DNA from: Leishmania donovani
Taxonomy: Eukaryota; Euglenozoa; Kinetoplastea; Trypanosomatida; Trypanosomatidae
DNA: 64,000 nucleotides
Direction of reading: 5' to 3'
Assembly: GCF_000227135.1 (NCBI RefSeq)
Contig: NC_018249.1
Span: forward strand, 346,903 to 410,902
Shown: one piece after another, positions 39,747 through 49,371 of the stretch
How the letters are laid out: each line of letters begins with the position of its first letter
Numbering within the stretch: the first letter of the stretch is position 1
Notes under the pieces: generated by a model
The model's input: only the letters and a program-made list of their open reading frames with translations
Database searches by the model: none
What the model was told of the DNA's origin: nothing
Position numbers and translations under genes: made by a program

Positions 39747-41617
39747 AGGCAACCGAGACGCACGAGGAAAGAGCGGAGCCGGAGAGTTCAACGGTAGCCA
39801 CTGGCGAGGGGGAGGTGATCCAGCGTAGGCGGCGCGACTACTCTGGCTTTGCGCCTTGCAAGACTTGTCTTCCGCATCTCCGTGAGACAGGACATGCGCC
39901 GCGCCGCGGTAGAGCTTGCATGGGCTGTAGTGCGCCGTCTTTTCCGCCCCTCCGTCCTCCTCCCCCATGCATGTGTATCCTGGTGGAAAGGCTTCATGAA
40001 CCGTAGTTTCGCTGTCGTCTCACAGCGTGCATCATCGACATCCCACGCAGGCCCCCCCCCCTCCCGCCTCAAAGTGGCGCGGGTGTTGTGGAGGCAGCGT
40101 GGGTGCCAGCGAAGAGGATGAGGAGGAGGCTACTGCGTCTGCTGTGCTTGGCCCTCCCTCATACAATACCTACCGCACAGCTTCCGCGTGTTTAGGTCCG
40201 TCTCTTATTCTTCTCGCTCTCTCTCACACACGCAGTGGAATGGTCTGTGGGCTGCGATGTCGCGTCCCCTCCGCCACCCTCCCCCCGCATCTTCATCGCA
40301 TCGCGTTACATTGCTCCTCTTTTCGTGTCACTGCTCTTGGCGGTGAAGGCGTTGCGGTAAGGGGATCTCCCCTCTCTTCCCTTTAGTTTATATATATGTA
40401 TACTCGTGTGCGTGCGTGTGTGTGTGTGTGTGTGGCATGGGCGTGTGTCCGCCTACGTGCTTGCGCTGTATTCGTCGGTGCAACATCATCATCGTCGATT
40501 GCGATCAGATTGTGGAGAGTTGGGGTGTGTGTGGGGGGGGGGGGGGTAAGACACACGAAGAGGCCGAAAGCAGCGCCTTCTGTTAATGTGCGTGCCTGCG
40601 AGTGAGACGCTGATGAAAGTGTTGCCGAGTCGGCCGGTGGAAAACGGAGATAGGACAGGGGCTTGGGAAAGTTGAAGGGAAAGGGAGTGGCGGGTGCACA
40701 CCGAGGACGACTGCGTGCCTCCGGCTCTTCCCCCTCCCTACCTAGCAGCACCGTTACTGTACACAAAACTCACGCACGCCTCCCTCTCTCCCTTCATCTC
40801 ACCTCTCTCTCACACGCTTCCATTTCTTAATCCAGCCCCTGTCAGTCTTGTGCGCGCATGTGTGTGTGTGTGTGTAATGCTGTTCACATAGCGACGGCTG
40901 AGCCTGGACTGTGTGCACGCACGGGAGAAACCCCTCTTGACGGCTCATACAGCCCCCGAGCAGTCTCTCTCTCCTCGTCGCGCTCGATTCTTGCACAGAC
41001 ACGTCAGGCCGTTTTTCTCGTCGCGCCCCTTCTCCTCCACCCTCCTTGGCCGGTGCGGAGTTGATGCCACGGGATGGAGGGAGGAGAGGAAGGGGTCACT
41101 CTGGTGAGGGTAACCGGGTCTCAGAGGAAGTCGAGAGAGAGCAGAGAGGCGAGGAAGGAGCCTAGGGGCATGCGAAACAGAGAGGGAGCTCACGCACGTG
41201 CGATCAGCAGGCGCATGCGCGATGCGCGACATGCCTGTGTCTATGGTGTGTCATTCCGTCCCACATTGGGGAGTGCAATCCACTCATAAGTATGATTGGC
41301 TTCTCACTGAAGCATGAAGCTTCTGCTGCGCTGCATCTCTCCCTCTCGGCACTTTCGTCCGTCTTATCTTCATCACCCCTGACTAGCAACTCTGCTGCTG
41401 CCGCCGCTTCTGCTATCTGTATTCTTCACATTCTTCTGCTTGTTGCGGTCACCTCCGCTGTTATGTGCACCGTGGGCACTGCCCCTGACAGATCACCACC
41501 ACCACGTCCCCCTGCCCCAATGACCTTGTGCCCGCATTCCTGACGTCTTTGCCCCTCACACGCACACGCGCACCACCCCACCCCGCCACCTACCTCCAGC
41601 GCAGAGAGAGAACGAGC
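39747..41617. other. Intergenic region
   Basis: No gene supported. It contains (TG)n at about 40417-40434, a run of 14 G at 40533-40546, a second (TG)n near 40858-40876, and purine-rich stretches around 41070-41190. Open frames are short and mutually overlapping. Confidence 0.6.
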
Positions 41618-43425
41618 ATGCAAGCACGCGCACGTGCTCCGCATCTGCGAGTATCTGCACCAACGTCCTCTTGCTCTCACACCCACTCCCTTCGGGCGCG
41701 TGCGGTGGCGCATGTGTTGTGCTCCTACTCGTCATTAGCAGCACCCGACTCACCGACGCGCGAGGCGGTGCAGCGACAAGCGTTAGAAGAAGACCGGCGC
41801 CGAGAAACAGCTCCGACAGAGGCCCCCAGATACGCGCCATCCATAGCAGCTGACGATGGAGAACTTGATGTGGCTGCGGTAGGCGCCCCCTCTGAAGTCT
41901 CTGACCTCAGCGATAGCACTCACCGCATCTCCACCCCCGACGGCGCTGCAGCGCTGGCCTCCGTAAGCGCGTCGTCTGCGCTGTTAACGTCTCTGTCGCC
42001 GCCCAGCCACACAGCTCCCCTAGGCACGTCAGCGCGACCTCACATGCCTCTCATGCGCACGGCCACAATGGAAACCTCGTCGCGCCTGTCCCCTCCTCCG
42101 TGCCACCACACCGCCGAAAGTCTCAGCAAAGAGCACCTCCGCACTCCGCCGCCGGAGTCCGAGTCGTATGTTAGCATCAGACCCCCCCCTCCAACCACCT
42201 GGCGCCAGTGGGGCGCGTCTCTTTGAGCATATGCCATCGCCATCGCCGCCGCCGCCGCTGCTGCCCCCCCCCTGCATTCGCTGACAGGCTCGACGCACCT
42301 GTGTTCTCCTCGATGCATGTGAGTGCGCCGTGGTCAACAGCCGCGCTGATCACCGGAGGCGGTTTCTCCGCCGTCGCCGCCAGTGGTAGGCACACATGCG
42401 CTTACGAACACCCTTCCTGGCAGCCGCGGCTGCACTAGCAGCGGCGATTCTTTTTTGGCCCGGGAGGGGCCAGCGACGCCTGGAGTACGCACCCTGTACA
42501 GGCTCTCGGCATCGGCGGTAGTTGTAATGATCTGCCCTATTCGTACACCAAGCCAAACATGACTCCCGCCGACGCCGAGACGCCACCCGCGATGCTCTCT
42601 GTCAGCGGCAGCTATCATAATGCTCCCCTTAGCCAAGTCAACGGAACAAGCTCACTGTTGGGTGACATTCCATCACCGGCAGTGCTGACCTGCGTCGTCG
42701 TCTTTTCCGGTGACGAGCAGGAAGTGTTCTGGCGCCGTGCATGCCTCCGCGTGACGTGCGTACCCGTGACCAACACATCGGGACGGCACCGCGAGGCAGC
42801 AGCAGAAGCATCACGCATCGCGGAACCATCTATAAGCCTCGACGAGATCAGAGACGGCGCCTGCAGCAGCAGTTGTAGCAACAGCGACAGGACGGGCTGC
42901 GCCAGTGGAAAGAAACTTAATGAGTTCGTGTGGCGCTGGCTCGACACACTCGGCATGACTGACGCCGTTGAAGACGTCCTCTCCCCCGGCGCGGGTCGCC
43001 TGTCGGTTGTGTGGACGGCAGGTGTCATGTACGAGCAAGACAGTAGAGGAGGGGCTCTAGCGATGATGCACAGAAGTCGTCGGCAGCAGGAGCGCGGCTG
43101 GCGAGGCTGCTCGGTGTCAGAGATGGTGGTGAAAGCCGCGACAGCGTCGTCCCTGGTGCACCGTGCGAGGTTGTCTTTGACGGAATGCGTCTTCTACTGG
43201 ACTGAGTCGTGGTCACTGCGCACGCGAGGGCTCGTGGCGGATGGTGAGCAACCGGAGGCGAGGCGCGAAAAGGAAGACGAGGTGCGCCATGATTGCCGTC
43301 CTCTCTTGCCCGTCGAAGAGGAAAAGAGGGGAATAGAAAGGGGGCCCCTCTTCCTCTCCTTCGCCCTTAAGCGGGGCGCCACTCATGGCGCAGCCACAGG
43401 CTCGCACACATACCGCACTTCATGA
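41618..43425 (+). pseudogene. Disrupted or frameshifted gene locus
   Basis: Coding-like sequence continues across three frames. The first part (ATG 41618 to about 42181; stop at 42224-42226) is Ser/Pro/Ala-rich with GC-rich third positions. At the run of eight C (42182-42189) the coding look passes to the next frame (...GARLFEHMPSPSPPPP). At the run of nine C (42264-42272) it passes to a third frame, which is open to 43425 except for one TAG at 42436-42438. Two single-base shifts at C runs plus one stop would explain it. Either this is a decaying gene or the assembly has homopolymer errors. The short spacing (about 330 bp) to the ATG at 42559 also suggests one original gene and not two. No domain is recognised in the N-terminal part. 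Confidence 0.45.
42559..43425 (+). CDS. Unidentified protein or C-terminal part of the disrupted gene
   Basis: An intact ATG-started frame of 288 residues that forms the third segment of the disrupted locus beginning at 41618. The middle part (VFSGDEQEVFWRRACLRV, then KKLNEFVWRWLDTLGMTDAV and GRLSVVWTAGVMYEQ) looks like a folded domain with Trp/aromatic and hydrophobic alternation. I do not recognise the family. The last 70 residues are charged and low in structure. If the upstream frameshifts are real, translation from this ATG could still make the domain, because the ATG overlaps the stop of an upstream frame (ATGA). If they are sequencing errors, this is simply the C-terminal half of a protein of about 600 residues. 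Confidence 0.5.
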   Translation: MTPADAETPPAMLSVSGSYHNAPLSQVNGTSSLLGDIPSPAVLTCVVVFSGDEQEVFWRRACLRVTCVPVTNTSGRHREAAAEASRIAEPSISLDEIRDGACSSSCSNSDRTGCASGKKLNEFVWRWLDTLGMTDAVEDVLSPGAGRLSVVWTAGVMYEQDSRGGALAMMHRSRRQQERGWRGCSVSEMVVKAATASSLVHRARLSLTECVFYWTESWSLRTRGLVADGEQPEARREKEDEVRHDCRPLLPVEEEKRGIERGPLFLSFALKRGATHGAATGSHTYRTS

Positions 43426-43997
43426 GCAAGCGCAGAGACGCTCACCGCAAAGAAGCAGCAGATGTCCTGTAGCAGGGCCTGCATAGGAAGCACCCACCGA
43501 AGAACATGGTGCTCTTCGGCGTCCCACCGGCACCCTCACCCCCCCCCATCCTCCCCGTTGCGGCAACTCTTCCTGCCCCTAATGCACGTGTGCGTGGATG
43601 TGCGCATGCGTTTGCGTCAACGGGGCCGTGTGCCCCCTTCGGTCTTTAAGCGGTTATCCCTCACTTCCTTGCTATCTGACACCTTCTTTTCGCCACGACT
43701 TTGATCACACATGCGCACGCGCGCACACATCTTTCCCAAAAACGGATGTGCGAGGCTGCGATCCAAAAAGGAAGCCGTACGTTGCGTGAGAGGAGACATG
43801 CACGGGTGCACGCGCCTTCTGCCCATCCCGCCCGCATTCAACCCACTCTGCCGCAGCTGCAGCGCTCTATACAAATCTGTTGCTGCACTAGACTTGAGCA
43901 AACAACCTTTCTCCTCGAGGCCTGCACATCCATACACGCACGGAGAGCGCACCATACGCCAAAATTCTCCAACGTCACCAGCGATACAGCGACGGCA
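43426..43997. other. Short intergenic region
   Basis: No separate gene. It includes C-rich sequence at about 43540-43555 and a pyrimidine tract near 43663-43698. The frame of the kelch gene is open back to about 43701 with one ATG at 43746, but the translation there is basic and low in quality. Confidence 0.6.
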
Positions 43998-46900
43998 ATG
44001 CAGGCCAACAAGTATCTGCATCCCACGGATGACGAGGTCGATGCGCGCGACATTGCGGCTCTCTTAGCGGAGCTGAAGGATGTCGGCGGCGCCGTCACGG
44101 GTAGCAGCGACGCCGCGAACGCGCGTCCGTACAGTGAGGCCTCGGTGCGCCGCGGTGTTGTTGGCGGGACGAGTGGGCTCAAGGATCCGCAGCGCAGTGC
44201 CCATGCGGCACCTAGCCTGCAGCACCGTGTCAGCGCCGGCGAGGGAGGCGCAAGTAGCAGCACAACGCCACACCATCGTCTAAGTGTCGCGAGCCGCCCG
44301 GGAAATCGTCCAAGCTCAACTGCCGCCGCATCGAGATCGCTAGCCCCCATCAGCTTTTCCACGTACAGCGCAGCCGATACAGGGCTCACAGATGCGCAGC
44401 TTAGCTCGCAACGCCTGTTCGCCACACCGCTTGGCGTGCGACTGAAACCCCTGGGCGACAGCAACGACGCAGCCGCCCCTGCCGCGTTGCCACCACTGCT
44501 GTCTTCGTCACCGCGAAAGGCCACCCTGCCTGCATCTCCCTCCCGTGCCAACGCCGCTGCGGATGCGGGGGCGCCGGACCCGCCGCTGACGTCTCAGTCA
44601 CCTCTCCCTCCACTGCCCAGCCTAGGAGCTCGCGGCTTGCGAGCTGGCGGCAGCAGTGCTAAGGGGGTCGGCGAGAATCTGGGCGAAGGGGCCCCCTCGT
44701 CCGTTCTCGCTGATGTGCTCCCATGGCCCACGTCAAGCGATGCATCCGCCGGCGGCAATGAGAACCGGTTGTCGAAGGCCGTCCCTGCCGCTTCTGCTGA
44801 TGCTGCCGTTGCCACAGCGGTGTCGTCGATGCCCGAGGCACCGCGCGAGGTGAACTTTCTGCCGATCATGTGTGCGCGATATCTCCGCCCGGTCGGGCTC
44901 ACACCAACCGCGCGGTTGGGCCACACCCTCACCCCTGTCACGCCTGACACGATGCTTCTCTTCGGCGGCCTCGATCTCCATGGCGAGGAGACGACGTCGC
45001 TCATGGCCTTCAGCACGACCACCATTTCGTGGGAGCCTCTCTATACCTTGTCAGAGGCCCCGGTGGCGCGCCACAGTCACGCCGCCTGCGCCTATGATGG
45101 GCGGTATCTCGTCATCAGCGGTGGCGTCGCGCAGCACGGCGGCGCAGTGCTGAACGACATGCACGTTTACGATCTGCATACACACCATTGGCGGTGTGTG
45201 TGGGACGGGCAGCGGGACGGGTTGGCGGAGAACCGCAACGAACCCGGGCCGCGCTTCGGGCATACGATGGTGCTGCAGGACGATCGGCTTTACCTGTACG
45301 GAGGCAAAACAACGAGCGAGTCACGCCAGCGCACACGGCGCGGCTCCGGCACCGGGAGCGCGGTAGCCGGGACGACGGCAGCTGCGACACTTGCGAACGG
45401 CTCCGACGTGTATGTATTCTCGCTGAGCAGCTACCGGTGGCGACGGCGAGTGCGGGCAGCGAAGGAGCACCGCCCTTCTCCTCCTGGGCAGGCGGCGGCA
45501 GCTCCGAGCACAGAGAAACCAGGCGAAGACGCAAATGCGGAGGGTCAGCAGACGGTGCGCACCCGCCCTGCCACGCGCGCCTACCACGCTGCGTGCATCA
45601 GGGGTAACACCATGTACATTAACGGCGGCTCAGGGGCGTCGGGGGTGCTCACCGATACGTGGTCAGTGCAGCTGCACACGGGAGAGTGGCACTGCGTGCA
45701 CCGAGGCGGCACCGCCGACGCCGTTCCACGCGAGAAGCACGCCATCTTTGTGTGCGGTGAGGCACTGTTGCTCGTCGGCGGCTGCAGCGGTGGTAGTTTG
45801 AACGAGCGCATGGCCGGCAAGTTCACGCATTTTGCCGTGGTGCTGCCGCTGGTCGGCAACGCGGCCGGCGCACCGTGTTGGATTCCGGTGGCGATGGGCA
45901 ACATGTCCATTGTGCAGCCGCACAAGAAGAGCTTTGCGGCTGCGCTGACGGGCGGCTTCGTCTACGTTTTCGGCGGTGTGTGTGGGGCGGAGCCGGCAAC
46001 GAACTCGATGGTGCGCTTCCTGGCTGCTGATGGCTACGTCTCGGAGAACGATCAGGCCGCGGTGGCCACCAGCGGCGGCGACGGAGGTGCTCAGCGGCTC
46101 CGACTGAAGCTTCAGCAGTTGCGGGAACAGCAACGAGGCACACCGTTTGACTGCTACGTGTATGCTGGCACGTACGGCAGCGCAGATGTGGCGTCTGCCG
46201 TTGCGCAGCTGCAAGCTCCGTGGGCTGCAGGGGTGGCCAGAGAGGACGGTGGGCTGCAGCGACAGCAGCAGCAGATGAAGACTGGGGAGGAGGATGTGCC
46301 GATAGCTGGTCTGCACCGCGCCATTCTGCATCAGCGTGCGCCGCTCCTCCGCAAGCAGCTCGAGGGTTGTCGCTCGGAGCTGTACAGCGGCGGAAGTAGT
46401 GCTGCCTTGACCACCGCCAGCGCACCAGGACAGCAGCAGCAGCAGAACCGTACTTCGTCAGGCAGGGGCCGCGATGAGGTGGACGCGCTTTTGCAGCAGG
46501 TTTCCGAGAGACAGCGTGGCGGGGGCGCAAGGGCAGTCGACCCATCGTCTGTCGGCAAGGACAGCACTGCACCGGCAGGCGCCTCGGCTGGCGGGGCAGG
46601 CGGTTTGCCCATATACTTCACGAACGGCACGCCGCGCGTCCCTGGCTTGGCACAGCCGCTCACGGCCGATGCCCTGCAGTGTCTCGTCGACTACGTCTAC
46701 TGGGGTGGCCTGAAGGCCAAGTACCGCGTGCTGCTGGAGGAGAAGGACGAGGACGGTGGCGACGGTGCCGAGGCGAATAGTAACCGTCCTGCTGCGAGCG
46801 CCAGTGCGAGCAGCTTCACGATCGAGTACCGAGCGCGTCTGGTGCGGACGCTGGAGATCGTTAAGGCAGCCGGTGAGGCCTACGAGCTAGCTCCCCTGGT

Positions 46901-47726
46901 CGCTCTCTGCGCTAGTCTACTGGCGGGTGATCGGGAGCAGGTGCGGCTGGCACGGCAGCGGAGCACCGAGCAGTTGCGCAGCGACATGGCCGCGCTTCTC
47001 AGCGCGCCCTCCATTGGTGCCAACACTACTATGCTTGTCGTGGACCCGCATACGCAGGCGCAATCCGTGCATGTGCTGCATGCCTGCATCTTACTGGCTG
47101 CTAGCGATCTCTTCACTGAACTGCTGCGGCCGCTCTACCGCGCCGTAAGCGGCGGGCCCGCGAGCGGTGGCACGTTGTCCAACCGTGTCGGCCCACTGGC
47201 AGCGAAACTGAGCACGGCAGTCGCCGCCTCGCCGTTTGCGCTCCTCACGAGCTCGTCGAAGAGGACTGTACTGATCGGGCCAGTGCCCTTGCCGCTCTTG
47301 GCTGTGCAGCCCATCCTGCGCTACCTCTACACACAGCAGCTTCAGGCGCCGTCCGAGACCGCGTTCGAGGTGATGCTCGGCGCGCATCAGCTTGGCCTCT
47401 CAGAGCTGCAGGCACTCTGCGAGGCCGCCGTGGCTCGAGAGGTGGTGAACTACCAGACCTGCTGCTCCCTCTACCACCTGGCGCGCAAGTACCAGGCATC
47501 GCTGCTCGAGGAAATCGCGCTCTTGACGGCCGTTTCGGGCTTCGCGACGGTGCGCAACACCTCTGCCTACCAGCTGTTGTCCGATGAAGAGAAGCAGAAC
47601 ATCGACGCCGTGGCAACGGAGCTGGGCTCGTCGACTTGGGTGCCGCCGCCGCAGCCAATGACGGAGATGAAGTCGAGGGCCATCTACAACTTCCGCTGGG
47701 ACGCCTCAGCGCCGTCGACACTGTAG
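43998..47726 (+). CDS. Kelch-repeat protein with two BTB domains (LZTR1-like)
   Basis: A 1242-residue protein. Residues 1 to about 285 are disordered Ser/Ala/Pro. A kelch propeller spans about 290-680, with blades such as ARLGHTLTPV...MLLFGGLDLHG, RHSHAACAYDGRYLVISGG, GPRFGHTMVLQDDRLYLYGG and AYHAACIRGNTMYINGGSG. A first BTB fold follows (about 715-920: GLHRAILHQRAPLLRKQLEG, then ALQCLVDYVYWGGL), with an insertion. A second BTB comes next (about 995-1120: DMAALLSAPSIGANTTMLVV, VLHACILLAASDLF, PILRYLYTQQL) and then a BACK-like helical end. Kelch first and two BTBs after is the order of LZTR1, a CUL3 adaptor that targets RAS-family GTPases. A role as a substrate adaptor for a cullin ligase is inferred. 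The start at MQANKYLHPTDDEVDARD was preferred because earlier in-frame sequence lacks coding character; an ATG at 43746 is the alternative. Confidence 0.8.
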   Translation: MQANKYLHPTDDEVDARDIAALLAELKDVGGAVTGSSDAANARPYSEASVRRGVVGGTSGLKDPQRSAHAAPSLQHRVSAGEGGASSSTTPHHRLSVASRPGNRPSSTAAASRSLAPISFSTYSAADTGLTDAQLSSQRLFATPLGVRLKPLGDSNDAAAPAALPPLLSSSPRKATLPASPSRANAAADAGAPDPPLTSQSPLPPLPSLGARGLRAGGSSAKGVGENLGEGAPSSVLADVLPWPTSSDASAGGNENRLSKAVPAASADAAVATAVSSMPEAPREVNFLPIMCARYLRPVGLTPTARLGHTLTPVTPDTMLLFGGLDLHGEETTSLMAFSTTTISWEPLYTLSEAPVARHSHAACAYDGRYLVISGGVAQHGGAVLNDMHVYDLHTHHWRCVWDGQRDGLAENRNEPGPRFGHTMVLQDDRLYLYGGKTTSESRQRTRRGSGTGSAVAGTTAAATLANGSDVYVFSLSSYRWRRRVRAAKEHRPSPPGQAAAAPSTEKPGEDANAEGQQTVRTRPATRAYHAACIRGNTMYINGGSGASGVLTDTWSVQLHTGEWHCVHRGGTADAVPREKHAIFVCGEALLLVGGCSGGSLNERMAGKFTHFAVVLPLVGNAAGAPCWIPVAMGNMSIVQPHKKSFAAALTGGFVYVFGGVCGAEPATNSMVRFLAADGYVSENDQAAVATSGGDGGAQRLRLKLQQLREQQRGTPFDCYVYAGTYGSADVASAVAQLQAPWAAGVAREDGGLQRQQQQMKTGEEDVPIAGLHRAILHQRAPLLRKQLEGCRSELYSGGSSAALTTASAPGQQQQQNRTSSGRGRDEVDALLQQVSERQRGGGARAVDPSSVGKDSTAPAGASAGGAGGLPIYFTNGTPRVPGLAQPLTADALQCLVDYVYWGGLKAKYRVLLEEKDEDGGDGAEANSNRPAASASASSFTIEYRARLVRTLEIVKAAGEAYELAPLVALCASLLAGDREQVRLARQRSTEQLRSDMAALLSAPSIGANTTMLVVDPHTQAQSVHVLHACILLAASDLFTELLRPLYRAVSGGPASGGTLSNRVGPLAAKLSTAVAASPFALLTSSSKRTVLIGPVPLPLLAVQPILRYLYTQQLQAPSETAFEVMLGAHQLGLSELQALCEAAVAREVVNYQTCCSLYHLARKYQASLLEEIALLTAVSGFATVRNTSAYQLLSDEEKQNIDAVATELGSSTWVPPPQPMTEMKSRAIYNFRWDASAPSTL

Positions 47727-49371
47727 CGGCGGTGTGCGCCGGCGCGCGTGCGCATGAGCATGAAAGGAGGAGGCGGGGTATGTGGTTGTTGGCCATGGCC
47801 CGGATTGCCGCGTCCCCGTGCGCGCGGTTAAGTTGGTGTTCCTCTCCGCCCTCTTGTTCTTGTTCTGTGCCCTCCACAGTGCCGTCTCACTCTCGCACAG
47901 GAGGTGGTGACGGTGGTGGATGGGATTGTGTGGAAATAGTTTTGATCTCCCTGTTATGCCCATCTCGCCGCCGCCGCCGCCCCCAAACCTGACTCACCGG
48001 CACTGGCTTGACTTGCACGGGGGCCGTGAAGTGAGCTCATGGGCTCATCTTCGGCCTCCTTCCCCGCCTGCCCGCCCACACACACACACTCTTCCGTTGT
48101 TGTTTAGGTATTTTTTTCTGGTACTTGCTGCTGTCTTCTCCTCGCTTCTTTGCCCTTTGCTGGTGCACCCCCACATCCCTCTTCCCTGTATCCGTCGCCG
48201 GTGCTTGTCTCTTATCCGTTGTTCGCCTCCCCTGCTCGAGCGTCGAAGGAGGGAGGGAGGGGGAACCCCTTGTGTCTTCTTGTGCTTGTGATGTACTCGA
48301 GAGGGAGAAGATGCTCTTTACATGTGTCTCAAGGTGGCGGTGTTGGGGTTAGGTTCTTCGCTCCTCTCCTCCCCACGCTTTTGCCATCATCCCCCTCCCC
48401 GCCTGCCTTCTGCTCGCTAGTCTTTCGTGTCAGTGCTATCCATGATGTACATGCGCCGCGTTGTTCCATGTTTCTCTCCCTCCCCTCCCTTCTCTTTCTC
48501 ATCATCATCCTCTTGCTCTGCCCTCGTGTTGTTTGGCTCACTGCTTCCCTCCTCCCAATAACGGGAGCAGTCCGTCTGTGATGGCGACACACACACACAC
48601 GCACGCAGAGACGCAACGCACTCGCTGACCTGCGCCCGCACATCTCCTCTATGTATGTGTATGCCCAGCCCTCTCTCCTCCTCCTCCCCTCCATACCCCC
48701 TTTCTCTGCCTTTCACATACAGGATTGCCCGCACTGAAAGCCATGACCACGTCGCTCGTAGAACTGTCAACAGGAACCAAATAGAGCCTTCACGCACCGT
48801 TGTAGACGGACTTCACCTCCCTCCCGTGCTCTAACCTCTTCGTCTTCTCGGCGGCCCACCCAAACCTCTCCTGCACCACGGATCGCGTGACGTGTTCGTC
48901 TACTCTCCCCCCTTCCCCTCCAAAGAAAAAAAAACGAGTTGGTTTGTCTTTGCACAGCTGGCACCTCCGCTGCATCCGTATCGCGGCTGCTCGTTGGAAC
49001 AGCCTTGCATGCGTGTGTTTGTGTGTGTCCGCGTCTCGACGTTGCAAGTCGTCAACGGCTGCTGAGTAGAGGAGCAACGGCGGGTGTCAGATGATGCGCT
49101 TGGTCCTCCTCTGACTTCTCTCGGCCTTCTGCTTTCGTGCCTACAGTCCTTTCTGCCTACGTCACCGTCCCTTTTCTCCGCCTTACCCGCCTGTGCCACA
49201 TCATACGCACCTGCGCGCGCACAGAGGTACTGTGCCATCCGCGAGACGTGAAGCGGCCCATCGTTCTACGCCGCTTATTTATTACACGCTCTTCACACCT
49301 TTTTCAGTGCTGCCCCTCCACTGACCCCCCCCCCCCGCGCCCTGACCTCAAACCCCACACTCTCCGGCATC
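47727..49371. other. Intergenic region
   Basis: No gene supported. It is CT-rich with (CA)n near 48588-48602 and a C run near 49325-49336. It ends with the pyrimidine-AG acceptor at 49291-49307. Confidence 0.6.
49291..49307 (+). promoter_or_regulatory. Candidate spliced-leader acceptor for the coiled-coil gene
   Basis: CTTCACACCTTTTTCAG (AG at 49306-49307) lies 64 nt before the ATG at 49372. It is a compact, canonical arrangement. Confidence 0.5.

Noticed and set aside
43701..43997. N-terminal extension of the kelch-BTB frame
   Set aside because: It includes an ATG at 43746, but the translated sequence is basic and low in quality, and the pyrimidine tract there looks like leader DNA. It remains a minor alternative.
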